This document shows, piece after piece, positions 30,146 to 40,565 of a stretch of 64,000 nucleotides of DNA. Numbering within the stretch: position 1 is the stretch's first letter; every line of letters starts with the position of its first letter. The position numbers and the translations under genes were made by a program. Below the pieces are notes generated by a model that saw only the letters and a list, made by a program, of their open reading frames with translations, made no database searches and had not been told where the DNA came from. The DNA comes from Prauserella flavalba (GTDB taxonomy: Bacteria; Actinomycetota; Actinomycetes; Mycobacteriales; Pseudonocardiaceae): assembly GCF_003202235.1 (NCBI RefSeq), contig NZ_MASU01000009.1:374501-438500 (forward strand). Reading direction: 5' to 3'.

Positions 30146-31117
30146 GTCGGCGTTTTTCTCGTCCCCGTCCTTGCCGTCGGGGGCGTCCTGGTCCGACGGC
30201 GGTTCCGCGGCGGCACCCGTGTCGTCGTCCGGCTCGTCGGTGTTGAGCGTCTCCGGATCCTCGCGGGAGCCGAGCTTGCGGGCGTAGAGGAAGTAGGCCA
30301 CGGCGCCGACGAAGAGGATCATCGAGGTCCACACGTTGACGCGCAGGCCCAGGATCTCGTTGGCCTGGTCGGTGCGCATGAGCTCGATCCAGAACCGGCC
30401 CGCCGTGTACCCGGCGACGTAGAGCGCGAACACCCGGCCGTGCCCGAGCCGGAACCTGCGGTCCGCCCACACGATCAGCAGCGCGACCCCGAGGTTCCAC
30501 AGCAGCTCGTAGAGGAACGTCGGGTGCACGACCTCCACGGGCACGTCACTGATGGCGACACCGTTCAGCGGGTCGTCGACGAGCGGGTTGTCGGGGTCGA
30601 CGCGCCGGTAGATCTCCAGGCCCCACGGCAGGTCCGTCGGCCCGCCGTACAGTTCCTGGTTGAAGTAGTTGCCGAGCCTGCCGATCGCCTGCGCGACGAC
30701 GATCCCGGGCGCGATGGCGTCGGCGACGGCCGGCAGCGGGATGCCCCTGCGGCGGCACGCGATCCACGCGCCCACGCCGCCGAGCGCGATCGCGCCCCAG
30801 ATGCCGAGCCCGCCGTCCCAGATGTAGAGCGCCCTGATCGGGTCCTTGCCCTCACCGAAGTACAGCTGGTTGTCGGTGATGACGTGATAGAGCCGCCCGC
30901 CGACGAGGCCGAAGGGCACCGCGAACACCGCGATGTCGACGATCGTGCCCTTGCTGCCACCGCGTTGCACCCACCGGCGATCGCCCCACCAGATGGCCAC
31001 GATGATGCCGACGATGATGCACAGCGCGTACATCCGCAGCGGAATCGGACCGAGGTGGTACACCCCACGGTCCGGGCTCGGGATGTTCGCGAGGATGAAT
31101 GCCGACGCGGTGTTCAC
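30089..31117 (-). CDS. lgt: Prolipoprotein diacylglyceryl transferase
   Basis: The 342-residue membrane enzyme transfers diacylglycerol from phosphatidylglycerol to the lipobox cysteine of prolipoproteins. The signature GRLGNYFNQELYGGPTDLPW and HPTFLYELLWNLGVALLIVW are present with about seven helices. The C-terminal ~60 residues form an acidic, disordered tail (TLNTDEPDDDTGAAAEP) not needed for catalysis in family members without it; its end is antisense to the preceding dehydrogenase gene by 57 bp. GTG 31117 is the likely start (NTASAFILANIPSP). It sits at the end of the trp cluster, as in mycobacteria. Confidence 0.92.
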   Translation of the reverse strand: MNTASAFILANIPSPDRGVYHLGPIPLRMYALCIIVGIIVAIWWGDRRWVQRGGSKGTIVDIAVFAVPFGLVGGRLYHVITDNQLYFGEGKDPIRALYIWDGGLGIWGAIALGGVGAWIACRRRGIPLPAVADAIAPGIVVAQAIGRLGNYFNQELYGGPTDLPWGLEIYRRVDPDNPLVDDPLNGVAISDVPVEVVHPTFLYELLWNLGVALLIVWADRRFRLGHGRVFALYVAGYTAGRFWIELMRTDQANEILGLRVNVWTSMILFVGAVAYFLYARKLGSREDPETLNTDEPDDDTGAAAEPPSDQDAPDGKDGDEKNADSAAEESPAGDERKVEPGQ

Positions 31118-31146
31118 GGGGCAACCGTAGCGTGAGCGCCGACGCC

Positions 31147-31281
31147 TCAGCCGTCGAGGCTCACCTCGGCGGGACACGGCCTCGACACCACCGGCTTGCC
31201 GCCCTCACTCTTGGCGATCCGCGGGCACGCACCGTCCGCGAGCCCGAACAACGACGCCTGCGCCCCGGTCCAGCCGAACAC
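31147..31281 (-). CDS. Possible 44-residue protein between trpA and lgt
   Basis: A minus-strand frame starting at GTG 31281 gives a 44-residue product (FGWTGAQASLFGLADGACPR at its start) ending VSRPCPAEVSLDG. It fits the gap between trpA and lgt with the same orientation and has two cysteines. No family is recognised and the ribosome binding site is weak. It could be a real small gene or the remnant of a longer one. Confidence 0.35.
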   Translation of the reverse strand: MFGWTGAQASLFGLADGACPRIAKSEGGKPVVSRPCPAEVSLDG

Positions 31282-31312
31282 GGAGGTCAGGCCGCCACGA
31301 CCTTCGACGGTG

Positions 31313-32104
31313 TCAGGCGGGCACGGCGGGGCGGCGGACGCCCTCGGCCAGCTCGGCGGCCAGCGCGCCCAGCGCGGCGGTGCCGTCGGCCGCCTTGGTC
31401 ACCAGCGCCGAGCCGACGATCACCGCGTCGGCGAACGCGGCCACCTCGGCGGCCTGGTCACCGGAGCGCACGCCGAGGCCGACGCCGATCGGCAGGTCGG
31501 TGTGCTTACGGGTGCGTCCCACCAGGTCGGCCGCGCTCGCGCCGACCGACTCGCGGGCACCGGTCACGCCCATCACCGCGGTCGCGTAGACGAAACCGGT
31601 GGTCGCCTTGGCCGTCAGCGCGATGCGCTCCTCCGACGACGAGGGCGCCACCAGGAAGATCCGGTCCAGCCCGTGCTGGTCGGACGCGGCGAGCCAGTCG
31701 CCGGCCTCGTCCGGCGTCAGGTCCGGCGTGATGAGGCCGAGGCCGCCCGCGGCGGCGAGGTCCCTCGCGAACCGGTCGACGCCGTAGTGGAACACCGGGT
31801 TCCAGTAGGTCATCACCACGGCGCGCCCGCCGCGCGAGGCGACCGACTCGACCACCTCGAACACGTGCCTGAGGCGGAAGCCGTTGCGCAGCGCGGTGTC
31901 GGCGGCGGCCTGGATCGTGGGGCCGTCCATCACCGGGTCGGAGTAGGGCACGCCCACCTCGACCAGGTCGGCGCCCGCGTCGATGGTGGCGGCCAGCAGG
32001 TCCTTCGACTCGCCGACGGTCGGGTACCCGGCCGGCAGGTAGCCGACCAGCGCGGCCCGCTTCTCCGCGCGGGTCCCCTCGAACAGCTGGGCCAGCCGGC
32101 TCAC
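31313..32104 (-). CDS. trpA: Tryptophan synthase alpha subunit
   Basis: The 263-residue subunit cleaves indole-3-glycerol phosphate to indole. Both catalytic acids are present, in [19 protein letters not shown] (Glu) and the conserved [13 protein letters not shown] region (Asp). It starts at GTG 32104 overlapping the trpB stop (GTGA), so the two subunits are translationally coupled and assemble as alpha2beta2. Confidence 0.95.
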   Translation of the reverse strand: MSRLAQLFEGTRAEKRAALVGYLPAGYPTVGESKDLLAATIDAGADLVEVGVPYSDPVMDGPTIQAAADTALRNGFRLRHVFEVVESVASRGGRAVVMTYWNPVFHYGVDRFARDLAAAGGLGLITPDLTPDEAGDWLAASDQHGLDRIFLVAPSSSEERIALTAKATTGFVYATAVMGVTGARESVGASAADLVGRTRKHTDLPIGVGLGVRSGDQAAEVAAFADAVIVGSALVTKAADGTAALGALAAELAEGVRRPAVPA

Positions 32105-33348
32105 ACGTCCTCCACGAGCTTGAAGTACCGCGCCGCGGTGTCCACGTCCTTGTCGCCCCTGCCGGAGAGGCTCACGAGGATGTGGCCGTCCTCGCCGAGC
32201 TCGTGGCCGAGCTTGAGCGCACCGGCCAGCGCGTGGGCCGACTCGATGGCGGGAATGATGCCCTCGGTGCGCGAGAGCAGCTGGAACGCCTCCATCGCCT
32301 CGGCGTCGGTGACCGCGCGATACTCCGCCCGCCCGGTGTCCTTGAGCCACGAGTGCTCGGGGCCGACGCCGGGGTAGTCGAGACCCGCGGAGATCGAGTA
32401 CGCCTCGATGGTCTGCCCGTCCTCGTCCTGCAGCAGGTACGACAGCGCGCCGTGCAGCGTGCCGGGCGTGCCCTCGGTCAGGGTCGCGCCGTGCTCGCCG
32501 GTCTCGATGCCCTTGCCGCCCGGCTCCAGTCCCACCAGGCGCACGCCCGGGTCGTCGATGAAGCCGTGAAAGATGCCGATCGCGTTGGACCCGCCGCCGA
32601 CGCACGCGGCGACCGCGTCGGGCAGCCGCCCGGTCAGCTCGAGGATCTGCTTGCGCGCCTCCTCGCCGATGACCTTGTGGAAGTTGCGCACCATGACCGG
32701 GAACGGGTGCGCGCCCGCGGCCGTGCCCAGCAGGTAGTGCGTGGTGTCCACATTGGTCACCCAGTCGCGCAACGCCTCGTTGATGGCGTCCTTGAGCGTG
32801 CGGGAGCCCGTTTTCACCGGGATCACCTCGGCGCCGAGCAGCCGCATTCTGGCGACGTTGAGCGCCTGCCGCTCGGTGTCGACCTCGCCCATGTAGACCA
32901 CGCACTCGAGGTCGAGCAGGGCGCACGCGGTGGCCGTGGCCACGCCGTGCTGACCGGCACCGGTCTCGGCGATCACGCGCTTCTTGCCCATGCGCTTGGT
33001 GAGCAGCGCCTGGCCCAGCACGTTGTTGATCTTGTGGGAGCCGGTGTGGTTCAGATCCTCGCGCTTGAGGAAGATCCGCGCTCCCCCGGCGTGCTCGGCG
33101 AACCGCGGCGCCTCGGTGAGCAGCGACGGCCTGCCCGCGTAGCCCGAGAGCAGCCGGGCGAACTCGCCGGTGAACTCGGGGTCGAGCCTGGCCTTGTCGT
33201 ACTCGGCCGACAGCTCGTCGAGCGCGCCCATGAGCGCCTCCGGCAGGAACCGGCCGCCGTAGGGGCCGAAGTGGCCCCGCTCGTCCGGATCGTGGCTGGT
33301 GCGCTGCTGTTTGGGGTCCTTCTCGGTCACCGGCTCGGCCTCGGGCAT
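32101..33348 (-). CDS. trpB: Tryptophan synthase beta subunit
   Basis: The 415-residue PLP enzyme condenses indole with serine. The PLP lysine lies in [17 protein letters not shown], and the phosphate-binding GGGSNAIG loop is present. It begins [20 protein letters not shown] and overlaps the trpC stop by 22 bases. It belongs to the minus-strand trp cluster. Confidence 0.95.
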   Translation of the reverse strand: MPEAEPVTEKDPKQQRTSHDPDERGHFGPYGGRFLPEALMGALDELSAEYDKARLDPEFTGEFARLLSGYAGRPSLLTEAPRFAEHAGGARIFLKREDLNHTGSHKINNVLGQALLTKRMGKKRVIAETGAGQHGVATATACALLDLECVVYMGEVDTERQALNVARMRLLGAEVIPVKTGSRTLKDAINEALRDWVTNVDTTHYLLGTAAGAHPFPVMVRNFHKVIGEEARKQILELTGRLPDAVAACVGGGSNAIGIFHGFIDDPGVRLVGLEPGGKGIETGEHGATLTEGTPGTLHGALSYLLQDEDGQTIEAYSISAGLDYPGVGPEHSWLKDTGRAEYRAVTDAEAMEAFQLLSRTEGIIPAIESAHALAGALKLGHELGEDGHILVSLSGRGDKDVDTAARYFKLVEDV

Positions 33349-34136
33349 GCCGGGTGCGATCCCGCGGTCACCAGCTTGACGAGCGCGCCCTTCGGGTCGT
33401 CCGTGGCGACCAGGCCCTCACCGACGAGCACGGCGTCCGCGCCGTGGCCCGCATAGGCCATCAGGTCGCCGGGACCGCGCACGCCCGACTCGGCGACCTT
33501 GTACGTGTCCATCGGCAGCCCGGGGGCGAGCCTGCCGAACACGTCGCGATCGACCTCGAGGGTGTGCAGGTTCCGCGCGTTGATGCCGATCACCGACGCA
33601 CCCGCCTCGAGCGCGCGGTCGGCCTCCTCCGCGTTGTGGACCTCGACGAGCGCGGTCATCCCGAGCGACTCGACGCGGTCGAGCAGCGCGACGAGCGCGT
33701 TCTGCTCCAGCGCGGCCACGATCAGCAGCACCAGGTCGGCGCCGTGCAGCCGCGCCTCGTGCACCTGGTAGGGGCTGACGATGAAGTCCTTGCGCAGGAC
33801 CGGCACGTCCACCGCGGCGCGCACGGCGTCCAGGTCGGCGAGCGAGCCGCCGAACCGGCGCTGCTCGGTGAGCACGCTGATGACCCGCGCTCCGGCGTCC
33901 TCGTAGTCCTTCGCCAGCGACGCCGGGTCGGCGATCGCGGCCAGGTCGCCCTTCGACGGGCTCCGGCGCTTGACCTCGGCGATCACGCCGATGCCCGACT
34001 CGCGCAGGGCCGCCATCACGTCCCGCGGCGGGGCCGCGGCCGCGGCACGCCGCTTCAGCTCGTCGAACGGCAGTGCCGCCTCACGCTCGGCGAGGTCGGC
34101 CCGCACGCCCGCGACGATGTCCTCGAGAATGCTCAC
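33327..34136 (-). CDS. trpC: Indole-3-glycerol phosphate synthase
   Basis: The 269-residue (beta/alpha)8 enzyme closes the indole ring. It opens [18 protein letters not shown] and has the diagnostic [13 protein letters not shown] and [12 protein letters not shown] motifs. It is a single-function protein, with no fused TrpF. A 145-bp gap separates it from the upstream membrane-protein gene, so an internal promoter is possible. Confidence 0.95.
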   Translation of the reverse strand: MSILEDIVAGVRADLAEREAALPFDELKRRAAAAAPPRDVMAALRESGIGVIAEVKRRSPSKGDLAAIADPASLAKDYEDAGARVISVLTEQRRFGGSLADLDAVRAAVDVPVLRKDFIVSPYQVHEARLHGADLVLLIVAALEQNALVALLDRVESLGMTALVEVHNAEEADRALEAGASVIGINARNLHTLEVDRDVFGRLAPGLPMDTYKVAESGVRGPGDLMAYAGHGADAVLVGEGLVATDDPKGALVKLVTAGSHPACPRPSR

Positions 34137-34281
34137 CGGGCAACCTCACCGGCTGTGTGTTCACTCGCAAGGTGGCTCACAAAAACCTTCCCCTTCCCGC
34201 CGAAATGATGCTAACCCTCGCGGTTCGCCACACCGGCTCCGGGTCGGAATTGCCTTGTCCACCAGTGGGAAAGAGCCGGAG
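34137..34281. promoter_or_regulatory. Gap inside the trp cluster
   Basis: These 145 bp separate trpC from the Trp-associated membrane protein gene. No ORF with a tryptophan run, obvious leader peptide or clear attenuator was found. It may contain an internal promoter. Confidence 0.25.
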
Positions 34282-34857
34282 CTAACTCCGCGTGGTCGGA
34301 TCCTCGCCGTCGGAGAGGGCGTCCCACAGTTCCTTTTCGGTGTCCTTCTCGGCCCGCCGGCCGCCCGGAGCGGAGTATTTGGCGCCCATGCGGGGCATGC
34401 GGTGACCACGCCACGTGAGCAGGGCACCGGCGAGCAGCACGAGCACCCCACCCGCGACGGCCGCCGCGGGGCCCCAGAACGTCCGCTCCGGGCTTCCCGC
34501 CGACTCGTCGTAGCCGGGGGCCCAGCCCGACCAGGCCACGTCGTAGGCGTCGCCGTTGAGCGCGAGGTAGAGGATCAGCGCGCCCACGACCACGAGCAGC
34601 ACGCCCAGGATCCGCCTGGCCACGCCCCGGACGGCGAGCACGGCGGCCACGGCCGCGAGCGCGAGCAGCGCCAGCGGCACCGGCCACGTCATGAGGTCGC
34701 CGCCGGAAAGGTCGTCGGCGAGCCTGCCGTCGATCGTGAGCCCGCGCGGCACGTCGATCCACGTCAGCCCCGACGCGCCCCAGAGTGCGGCGGCGCCGAG
34801 CAACAGCGCGACCACCACTATCCACAGTGGACGCTTGCTGGCCTGGCTCTCAGACAC
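34282..34857 (-). CDS. Trp-operon-associated membrane protein (TIGR02234 type)
   Basis: The 191-residue protein has about four membrane helices, for example [19 protein letters not shown] near the start and [18 protein letters not shown] mid-protein. Position between trpE and trpC, size and LTWIDVP motif match the actinobacterial family typified by M. tuberculosis Rv1610. Its function is unknown; a role in tryptophan or precursor transport has only been suggested by position. It overlaps the trpE end by eight bases. Confidence 0.85.
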   Translation of the reverse strand: MSESQASKRPLWIVVVALLLGAAALWGASGLTWIDVPRGLTIDGRLADDLSGGDLMTWPVPLALLALAAVAAVLAVRGVARRILGVLLVVVGALILYLALNGDAYDVAWSGWAPGYDESAGSPERTFWGPAAAVAGGVLVLLAGALLTWRGHRMPRMGAKYSAPGGRRAEKDTEKELWDALSDGEDPTTRS

Positions 34858-36406
34858 GGGTGGTGTCCAGGGAGGTCGCGGGGGCCAGCGTGTTGGCGGC
34901 GGCGACGGCGGAGAGCACGGTGCGGGCCTTGTTGAGCGACTCGTTGTCCTCGTACCCGGCGTCCGAGTCGGCGACCACGCCGCCGCCCGCCTGCACGTAG
35001 GCCACGCCGTCCTTCATGAGCGCGGTGCGGATCGCGATCGCGGTGTCGGCGTCGCCCGCGAAGTCCAGGTAGCCGACCACGCCGCCGTAGAGACCCCGCC
35101 GCGTGGGCTCCAGCTGTTCGATCAGCTCCATCGCGCGCACCTTGGGCGCGCCGGAGAGCGTGCCCGCCGGGAAGCACGCGAGCACCGCGTCGAACGCCGT
35201 CGTGTCCTCGGCGAGCTCGCCCGTGACGGTGGAGACGATGTGCATCACGTGGCTGTACCGCTCGATCGCGAAGAAGTCGACGACGTGCACCGAACCGGGG
35301 CGGCAGACCTTGCCGAGGTCGTTGCGCCCGAGGTCGACGAGCATGAGGTGCTCGGCGCGCTCCTTCTCGTCGGCGAGCAGGTCCTTGGCGAGCTGCGCGT
35401 CCTCCTCGGGGTCGACACCGCGCCAGCGCGTGCCCGCGATCGGGTGAGTGGTCGCCCTGCCATCGCGCACGGTGACCAGCGACTCCGGACTGGAGCCGAC
35501 GATGTCGAAGCCCTCCAGCCGCAGGAGGTACATGTACGGGCTCGGGTTCGACGTGCGCAGCACCCGGTAGACGTCCAGCGCGTCGGCACCCGTGCGCATC
35601 TCGAACCGCTGCGAGGGCACCACCTGGAACGCCTCGCCCGCGTGGATCGCCTCGCGGGCCGCCTCGACGGCCGCGTGGAAGTCCTCCTTCGCCCGTCGCC
35701 GCGTGAACTCGGGCGCGGGCCGCTCGAACACCGCGTTGGTCGCGGGCGCGGGCGCGGCGAGCAGCCGGGTCATCTCCTCGATCCGGCGGACGGCGTCGTC
35801 GTAGGCGGCGTCCACGCGCTCGGGCGAGTTGTCCCAGTTCACAGCGTTGGCGATGAGCGTGACGGTGCCCTCGTGGTGGTCGAACGCCGCGAGGTCCGTC
35901 GCCAGGAGCATCGTCAGCTCGGGGATGTCGATGTCCTTCTCGGCCAGCTCGGGCAGCCGCTCCAGCCAGCGAACCGTGTCGTAGCCGATGTAACCGACCA
36001 TGCCGCCGGTGAGCGGGGGCATGCCGGGCAGCGGCTCGGTGTGCAGGGTCGCGAGGGTCTCGCGCAGGACCGTCAGCGGGTCGCCCTCGGTGGGCAGGCC
36101 GACGACGGGCGTGCCGGTCCAGACGGCCTTGCCGTCACGCACGGTGAGCGCGGCGGGGCTGCGCACGCCGATGAACGACCAGCGCGACCAGGACTCCCCG
36201 TTCTCCGCCGATTCGAGCAGAAACGTGCCGGGGCGGTCCCCGGCCAGCTTGCGGTAGAGCGCGACCGGGGTGTCCGCGTCGGCGAGCAGCCGACGGACCA
36301 CCGGGATGACGCGCCGGTCCTCCGCGAAGGCACGGAAGTCCTCCCGGCTCGGGCTGATCGCCCCGAGCCCGGAGCCACCGGTGTCGACAGAACGGGCAGT
36401 TACCAT
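34850..36406 (-). CDS. trpE: Anthranilate synthase component I
   Basis: The 518-residue chorismate-binding enzyme makes anthranilate with ammonia supplied by a TrpG subunit. The C-terminal chorismate domain shows [31 protein letters not shown] and [20 protein letters not shown]-terminal [18 protein letters not shown] is the usual tryptophan-feedback region. No fused amidotransferase is present and neither trpG nor trpD is in the window. It heads the minus-strand cluster, divergent from a TetR gene. Confidence 0.95.
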   Translation of the reverse strand: MVTARSVDTGGSGLGAISPSREDFRAFAEDRRVIPVVRRLLADADTPVALYRKLAGDRPGTFLLESAENGESWSRWSFIGVRSPAALTVRDGKAVWTGTPVVGLPTEGDPLTVLRETLATLHTEPLPGMPPLTGGMVGYIGYDTVRWLERLPELAEKDIDIPELTMLLATDLAAFDHHEGTVTLIANAVNWDNSPERVDAAYDDAVRRIEEMTRLLAAPAPATNAVFERPAPEFTRRRAKEDFHAAVEAAREAIHAGEAFQVVPSQRFEMRTGADALDVYRVLRTSNPSPYMYLLRLEGFDIVGSSPESLVTVRDGRATTHPIAGTRWRGVDPEEDAQLAKDLLADEKERAEHLMLVDLGRNDLGKVCRPGSVHVVDFFAIERYSHVMHIVSTVTGELAEDTTAFDAVLACFPAGTLSGAPKVRAMELIEQLEPTRRGLYGGVVGYLDFAGDADTAIAIRTALMKDGVAYVQAGGGVVADSDAGYEDNESLNKARTVLSAVAAANTLAPATSLDTTRV

Positions 36407-36452
36407 GCGGTTATTGTGCCGCCGCGGCTTTCGGCGCCACCCACCGGGGATT

Positions 36453-36472
36453 AATTCACTATTCGTTGAATT
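36453..36472. promoter_or_regulatory. Inverted repeat, likely TetR operator
   Basis: AATTCACTATTCGTTGAATT consists of a perfect 6-bp inverted repeat (AATTCA / TGAATT) with an 8-bp spacer, in an A+T-rich island between trpE and the divergent TetR gene. It ends 28 bases before the TetR GTG start, so autorepression is likely. Effect on trpE is possible but not shown. Confidence 0.6.
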
Positions 36473-36500
36473 CCTGACCTCGGTGGTTCATGATGACGGT

Positions 36501-37118
36501 GTGACCACCGCAGAGGAGCCCGCCCGGCGCAGGGGCCGCCGCCCCGCGGGCGAGGACACGAAGACCGCGCTGCTCGAGGCGGCGAGGGCCGTGTTCGCCG
36601 AGAGCGGCTACGACGGCGCCACCGTCAGGACCATCGCGGGTCGCGCCGGCGTCGACCCCGCGATGGTCAACCACTGGTTCGGCGGCAAGGAGGGCCTGTT
36701 CGCCAAGGCCGTGCTGCACGTGCCGTTCGACCTCAACGAGGTGGTCGAGACGGTGACGGCAGGCGGCCCCGACAAGCTCGGCGAGAACATCGTGCGCACG
36801 TTCCTCACCCGCTGGGACGGCGCGGGCGGCGAGTCGTTCGTCGCCCTCATCCGCAGCGTCACCACCAAGCCCGAGGCCATGCAGACGCTGCGGACCATCC
36901 TGGTCAACAGGATCTTCACCGACGTCGTCAGGACCGCCGACAGCGACCGCCCCGAGCTGCGCGCCGGCCTGGGCGCGACCCAGATGATCGGCCTCGGCAT
37001 GGCCCGCTACGTCGCGCGGATCGATCCGGTGGCCTCGGCCGACATCGAGACGCTCGTGGCCGCCGTCGCCCCGAACCTGCAGCGCTACCTCACCGGCGAG
37101 CTGGACCTTCCTGGCTGA
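36501..37118 (+). CDS. TetR/AcrR-family transcriptional regulator
   Basis: The 205-residue protein begins at GTG 36501 ([20 protein letters not shown]). The N-terminal helix-turn-helix is [20 protein letters not shown], and the C-terminal domain resembles the common actinobacterial TetR_C_17/AefR type. No good ribosome binding site precedes GTG, so the mRNA may be leaderless. An inverted repeat upstream is the probable operator. Its 3' end overlaps hisI on the other strand by 34 bp. The ligand is unknown. Confidence 0.85.
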   Translation: MTTAEEPARRRGRRPAGEDTKTALLEAARAVFAESGYDGATVRTIAGRAGVDPAMVNHWFGGKEGLFAKAVLHVPFDLNEVVETVTAGGPDKLGENIVRTFLTRWDGAGGESFVALIRSVTTKPEAMQTLRTILVNRIFTDVVRTADSDRPELRAGLGATQMIGLGMARYVARIDPVASADIETLVAAVAPNLQRYLTGELDLPG

Positions 37119-37465
37119 TCGTCGGCGAGCAGCAGGCGCTCGTCGGTGTCGAAGCACGTGTGAGTGCCCGTGTGGCAGGCGGGGCCCGTCTGGTCCACGC
37201 GCACCAGCAGGGTGTCGGCGTCGCAGTCGAGGCGCACCTCGCGCACGTGCTGGGTGTGCCCCGACGTCTCGCCCTTCACCCACAGCCGCTGCCTGCTGCG
37301 CGAGTAGTACGTCGCGCGCCGCGTGGTGAGCGTGCGCTCCAGCGCTTCGTCGTTCATCCACGCCACCATGAGCACCTGGGACGTGCTGTGCTCCTGCACG
37401 ACGGCGCACACGAGGCCGTCGGGGGTGCGCGTGAGCCGGTCGGCGATGGCGGGATCGAGCGTCAC
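37085..37465 (-). CDS. hisI: Phosphoribosyl-AMP cyclohydrolase
   Basis: The 126-residue metalloenzyme opens the purine ring of PR-AMP in histidine synthesis. Motifs [15 protein letters not shown] and [20 protein letters not shown] supply the metal-binding Asp and Cys residues. It is the single-domain cyclohydrolase without HisE. GTG 37465 overlaps the hisF stop (GTGA). Its tail overlaps the convergent TetR gene. Confidence 0.93.
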   Translation of the reverse strand: MTLDPAIADRLTRTPDGLVCAVVQEHSTSQVLMVAWMNDEALERTLTTRRATYYSRSRQRLWVKGETSGHTQHVREVRLDCDADTLLVRVDQTGPACHTGTHTCFDTDERLLLADDQPGRSSSPVR

Positions 37466-38235
37466 CGGACCACGACCCCCGCCCCGCGCAGGGCGTCCTT
37501 GACCTCGCCGATCTTGAGCTGGCCGAAGTGGAAGACGCTCGCGGCGAGCACCGCGTCGGCGCCGGCCTCGACGGCGGGCGGGAAGTGCTCGACCGCCCCT
37601 GCGCCGCCGCTCGCGATCACCGGCACGCGCACCGCCGCGCGGGCGAGACGGATCAGCTCCAGGTCGAAACCCGCCTTCGTGCCGTCGGCGTCCATCGAGT
37701 TGAGCAGGATCTCGCCGACGCCCAGCTCCTCGCCCCGCGCGGCCCACTCGACCGCGTCGATCCCGGTGCCGTTGCGGCCACCGTGCGTGGTCACCTCGAA
37801 GCCGGACGCCGTGGGCTCGCGCCCCTCCGGCACCCGGCGCGCGTCGACCGACAGCACGACGCATTGCGCGCCGAAGCGGTGCGACGCCTCGCGCAGCAAC
37901 TCGGGCCTGGCGATCGCGGCGGTGTTGACGCTGACCTTGTCGGCGCCCGCGCGGAGCAGCCGGTTCACGTCGTCCGTGGTCCGCACGCCGCCGCCGACGG
38001 TCAGCGGGATGAACACCTGCTCGGCGGTGCGGCGCACGACGTCATAGGTGGTCTCGCGGTTGCCCGACGACGCGGTGACGTCGAGGAAGGTCAGCTCGTC
38101 GGCACCCTCCGCGTCGTACGCGCGCGCCAGCTCCACCGGGTCGCCGGCGTCCCGCAGATCCGCGAAGTTCACACCTTTGACGACCCGTCCCGCGTCCACG
38201 TCGAGACACGGGATCACCCTCACCGCAACGGACAT
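37462..38235 (-). CDS. hisF: Imidazole glycerol phosphate synthase cyclase subunit
   Basis: The 257-residue TIM barrel forms IGP and AICAR using ammonia from HisH. The catalytic Asp residues lie in [18 protein letters not shown] and [11 protein letters not shown]. It is coupled to hisI downstream. In many actinomycetes it follows priA directly; here about 4.4 kb of unrelated genes intervene. Confidence 0.95.
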   Translation of the reverse strand: MSVAVRVIPCLDVDAGRVVKGVNFADLRDAGDPVELARAYDAEGADELTFLDVTASSGNRETTYDVVRRTAEQVFIPLTVGGGVRTTDDVNRLLRAGADKVSVNTAAIARPELLREASHRFGAQCVVLSVDARRVPEGREPTASGFEVTTHGGRNGTGIDAVEWAARGEELGVGEILLNSMDADGTKAGFDLELIRLARAAVRVPVIASGGAGAVEHFPPAVEAGADAVLAASVFHFGQLKIGEVKDALRGAGVVVR

Positions 38236-38492
38236 GTGCCCAGCTTAAGGTCCGTCGCCGACAGCGGGCCCGGCAGCCGTGCGGGGCCCCCGGACATATC
38301 TACTCGGTAACGGTTTCATGGTGCCCGCCTTCACCGGGCGATGGCGGCCGAGCCAGGCGGGAACCCGCGCCGCCGCACCGTTTCCCCGGCACGAAACGGT
38401 AACTCTTCGCCGCGGCGAAAAATGCTCCGCTCGCCTCGGCGGACGGAAACCCGCAGGTCCTGAATGGACCCGGAGCGGAGGGAGCCCGTCCC
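38236..38492. other. Intergenic region upstream of hisF
   Basis: About 257 bp between the hisF start and the TetR remnant. I see no gene. It should hold the hisF promoter on the minus strand; no clear boxes or repeats were assigned. Confidence 0.3.
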
Positions 38493-38720
38493 GTGCGTAT
38501 GATTCCGCGATTATGGGCAGAACCGGACACCAGGGCACCGTTCGTCGCCCTCCTCCGGTTCCTGACGTCGGCGGCGGCCCGGATGATGAGGGCCGCCCTG
38601 TTGCGCTACGTTTTCGAGGTACCGCCGACGGCGACCGAGGACGAGACCGTCGCACTGGTCGGCCCGGCGATTCGGTACTACCTCGATGGCGGGCAACCGC
38701 CTGCGGCTTCGCAGCGTTAG
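38493..38720 (+). pseudogene. TetR C-terminal remnant
   Basis: This frame (RMIPRLWAEPDTRAPFVALL, then AAARMMRAALLRYVFE and DETVALVGPAIRYYLDG) resembles the ligand-binding half of actinobacterial TetR proteins such as the one at 36501-37118, whose tail reads [17 protein letters not shown]. No helix-turn-helix domain precedes it, so it looks like a truncated gene. A 75-residue product could start at GTG 38493. It may derive from duplication or from rearrangement at this his junction. Confidence 0.45.
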
Positions 38721-38790
38721 CTTCACACGGGTTGGGGAAACCTTTCATGGTGCGAGACTGGTCGGCACGAAGACTCCTTAGGGTGCCCGC

Positions 38791-40530
38791 ATGACAACGG
38801 TCGCGATGGGGGAACAGACCGCCTCCGAGACGCCGGACGCCGAACCGGCCGCCGCGAAGCCGAAACGGGCCGCGCGGCTGCTTCCGGTCGCCTCCGTGGC
38901 GGGCGGCACCGCCCTCATCGGCGCGCACGCGTCCCTCTACGGCAACTGGATCATCGACGACGCCGCGATCACGTTCGCGTACGCGCGCAGCTTCGCGGAG
39001 GGCCTCGGCCCGGTGGTCCAGCCCGGCGCCGAGCCCGTCGAGGGCTACTCGAACCCGACGTGGACGGCGCTGCTCGTGCTCGGCAGGCTCGTCGGCCTTT
39101 TCGACCGCGGAACGATCTTCGGCATCCCCGACTACGTCCTCTTCCCCAAGGCGCTGTCCCTGCTGCTCGTCGCGGGCATCCTGTGGGCGTGCCACCTGGC
39201 TGCGGCCAGGGTCACGAAGCGGCCGTGGCTGGCGACCCTCGCGGTCGGCGTGCTGCTCGCGGTCACGCCGTCGTTCGTCATCTGGACCTTCTCCGGCCTG
39301 GAGAACCCGCTCTACGCGCTGATCATCACGTGGATGGCGGTGCTGTCGTTCCGGGCGGTACTCGACGACCGGCTACTACGGGTCAAGCTCGCGGTGGGCA
39401 TGGGCCTGCTGGCGGCGGCCGCCGCGCTCACGCGTCCGGAAGGACTCATCTACGCGGGCGTCTACCCGCTCGTGGTGCTCGGCACGCTGCGCAAGCCCAG
39501 GATCGCGGCGAGCGTCAGGCACGTCCTGCTGTCCGTCGCCGCGTTCGCCGTGCCCGTCGGGGCGTACTTCGTGTGGCGGCACGCGACGTTCGGCCTCTGG
39601 CTGTCGAGCCCGTCGATCGCGAAGCGGCAGGACCTGCCGACCCTGCAGGAGCTGACCAGGCCCGGTGAGCTGGTCGGCTACGCGGGCGCCCCGGCCGTGC
39701 TCGTGGCCGTCCTGTTCGTGGGCATGGTGCTGGCCAGGCCGGCGTGGTGGCGGCGGGGGCTGCTCGCGCTGCTGGTGCCGCTGGGCCTCGCCGTGGTGGC
39801 GTTCTCGGTGCTGGAGCCGGACTGGATGTCGCAGCTGCGCTTCGCCACCCCGGTGTGGGTGCTGGGCTCGCTGGTCGCGACGCTCGCCGCGGCCGACGTG
39901 CTGCGCCACGCCAAGCTGCGTGGCCGGGTCTGGATCGTCGTCGGGCTCGTGGCCGTGCTGCTGCCGACCGGCGCCGCGTTCGGCGCGGTGGCCAAGGACT
40001 TCCGCACGGAGCCGGACATCTCGGCGTGCTACGTCGCCGACCGCTTCGGGCGCATCTTCAACGGCTACGCCGACGTGATGGGCGTCCAGAACGCGTCGCT
40101 GCTCATCCCCGACCTCGGCGGCTCGGCGCTGACCAGCAGGCTGCACCTGGTGGACATGGCGGGTCTGACCAACCACCGATTCGCCGAGCTGGTGCGCGAC
40201 CACGACCTGCGCGGCCAGCAGGACTACGTCTACGACGAGGTCAAGCCGACCTTCATCCACACGAGGGAACCGTGGAGCACGGGCAACGGGCTCGGCTACG
40301 ACCCGCGCCTGGCCCGCGACTACTACCCGATCCACTACGACATCTACCAGGGCGCGCCGCACGGCGACTGGGTCCGCAAGGACGCGGTGCGCGACGAGCG
40401 GATGCTGGAGAACCTGCGCGCCTACGCCCGCGTGCACACGGTCCAGGTGGAGCGGGACATCCCGAACTGGCCCCGCAGGCACTGCGGCGACACGCTTCGC
40501 GCCGGCCAGACCGAAACCGGCGAGGCGTAA
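38791..40530 (+). CDS. GT-C superfamily membrane glycosyltransferase-like protein
   Basis: The 579-residue protein has 9-11 predicted membrane helices. Early on, NWIIDDAAITFAYARSFAEG holds the acidic pair (Asp56-Asp57) expected in an extracytoplasmic loop of GT-C enzymes, and EPVEGYSNPTWTALLVLG resembles the loop of AftB-type arabinofuranosyl and related polyprenyl-phosphate-sugar transferases. A long extracellular C-terminal part follows. It probably adds a sugar from a decaprenyl carrier to a wall polymer; the sugar is not predictable. A terminator-like palindrome follows 36 bp after the stop. Confidence 0.75.
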   Translation: MTTVAMGEQTASETPDAEPAAAKPKRAARLLPVASVAGGTALIGAHASLYGNWIIDDAAITFAYARSFAEGLGPVVQPGAEPVEGYSNPTWTALLVLGRLVGLFDRGTIFGIPDYVLFPKALSLLLVAGILWACHLAAARVTKRPWLATLAVGVLLAVTPSFVIWTFSGLENPLYALIITWMAVLSFRAVLDDRLLRVKLAVGMGLLAAAAALTRPEGLIYAGVYPLVVLGTLRKPRIAASVRHVLLSVAAFAVPVGAYFVWRHATFGLWLSSPSIAKRQDLPTLQELTRPGELVGYAGAPAVLVAVLFVGMVLARPAWWRRGLLALLVPLGLAVVAFSVLEPDWMSQLRFATPVWVLGSLVATLAAADVLRHAKLRGRVWIVVGLVAVLLPTGAAFGAVAKDFRTEPDISACYVADRFGRIFNGYADVMGVQNASLLIPDLGGSALTSRLHLVDMAGLTNHRFAELVRDHDLRGQQDYVYDEVKPTFIHTREPWSTGNGLGYDPRLARDYYPIHYDIYQGAPHGDWVRKDAVRDERMLENLRAYARVHTVQVERDIPNWPRRHCGDTLRAGQTETGEA

Positions 40531-40565
40531 CCACCCAACCCCACCCCACCCAACCCAACCCGCCC

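Noticed and set aside
34137-34281. Tryptophan leader peptide or attenuator
   Set aside because: No short frame with tandem Trp codons and no convincing alternative stems were found in the gap.
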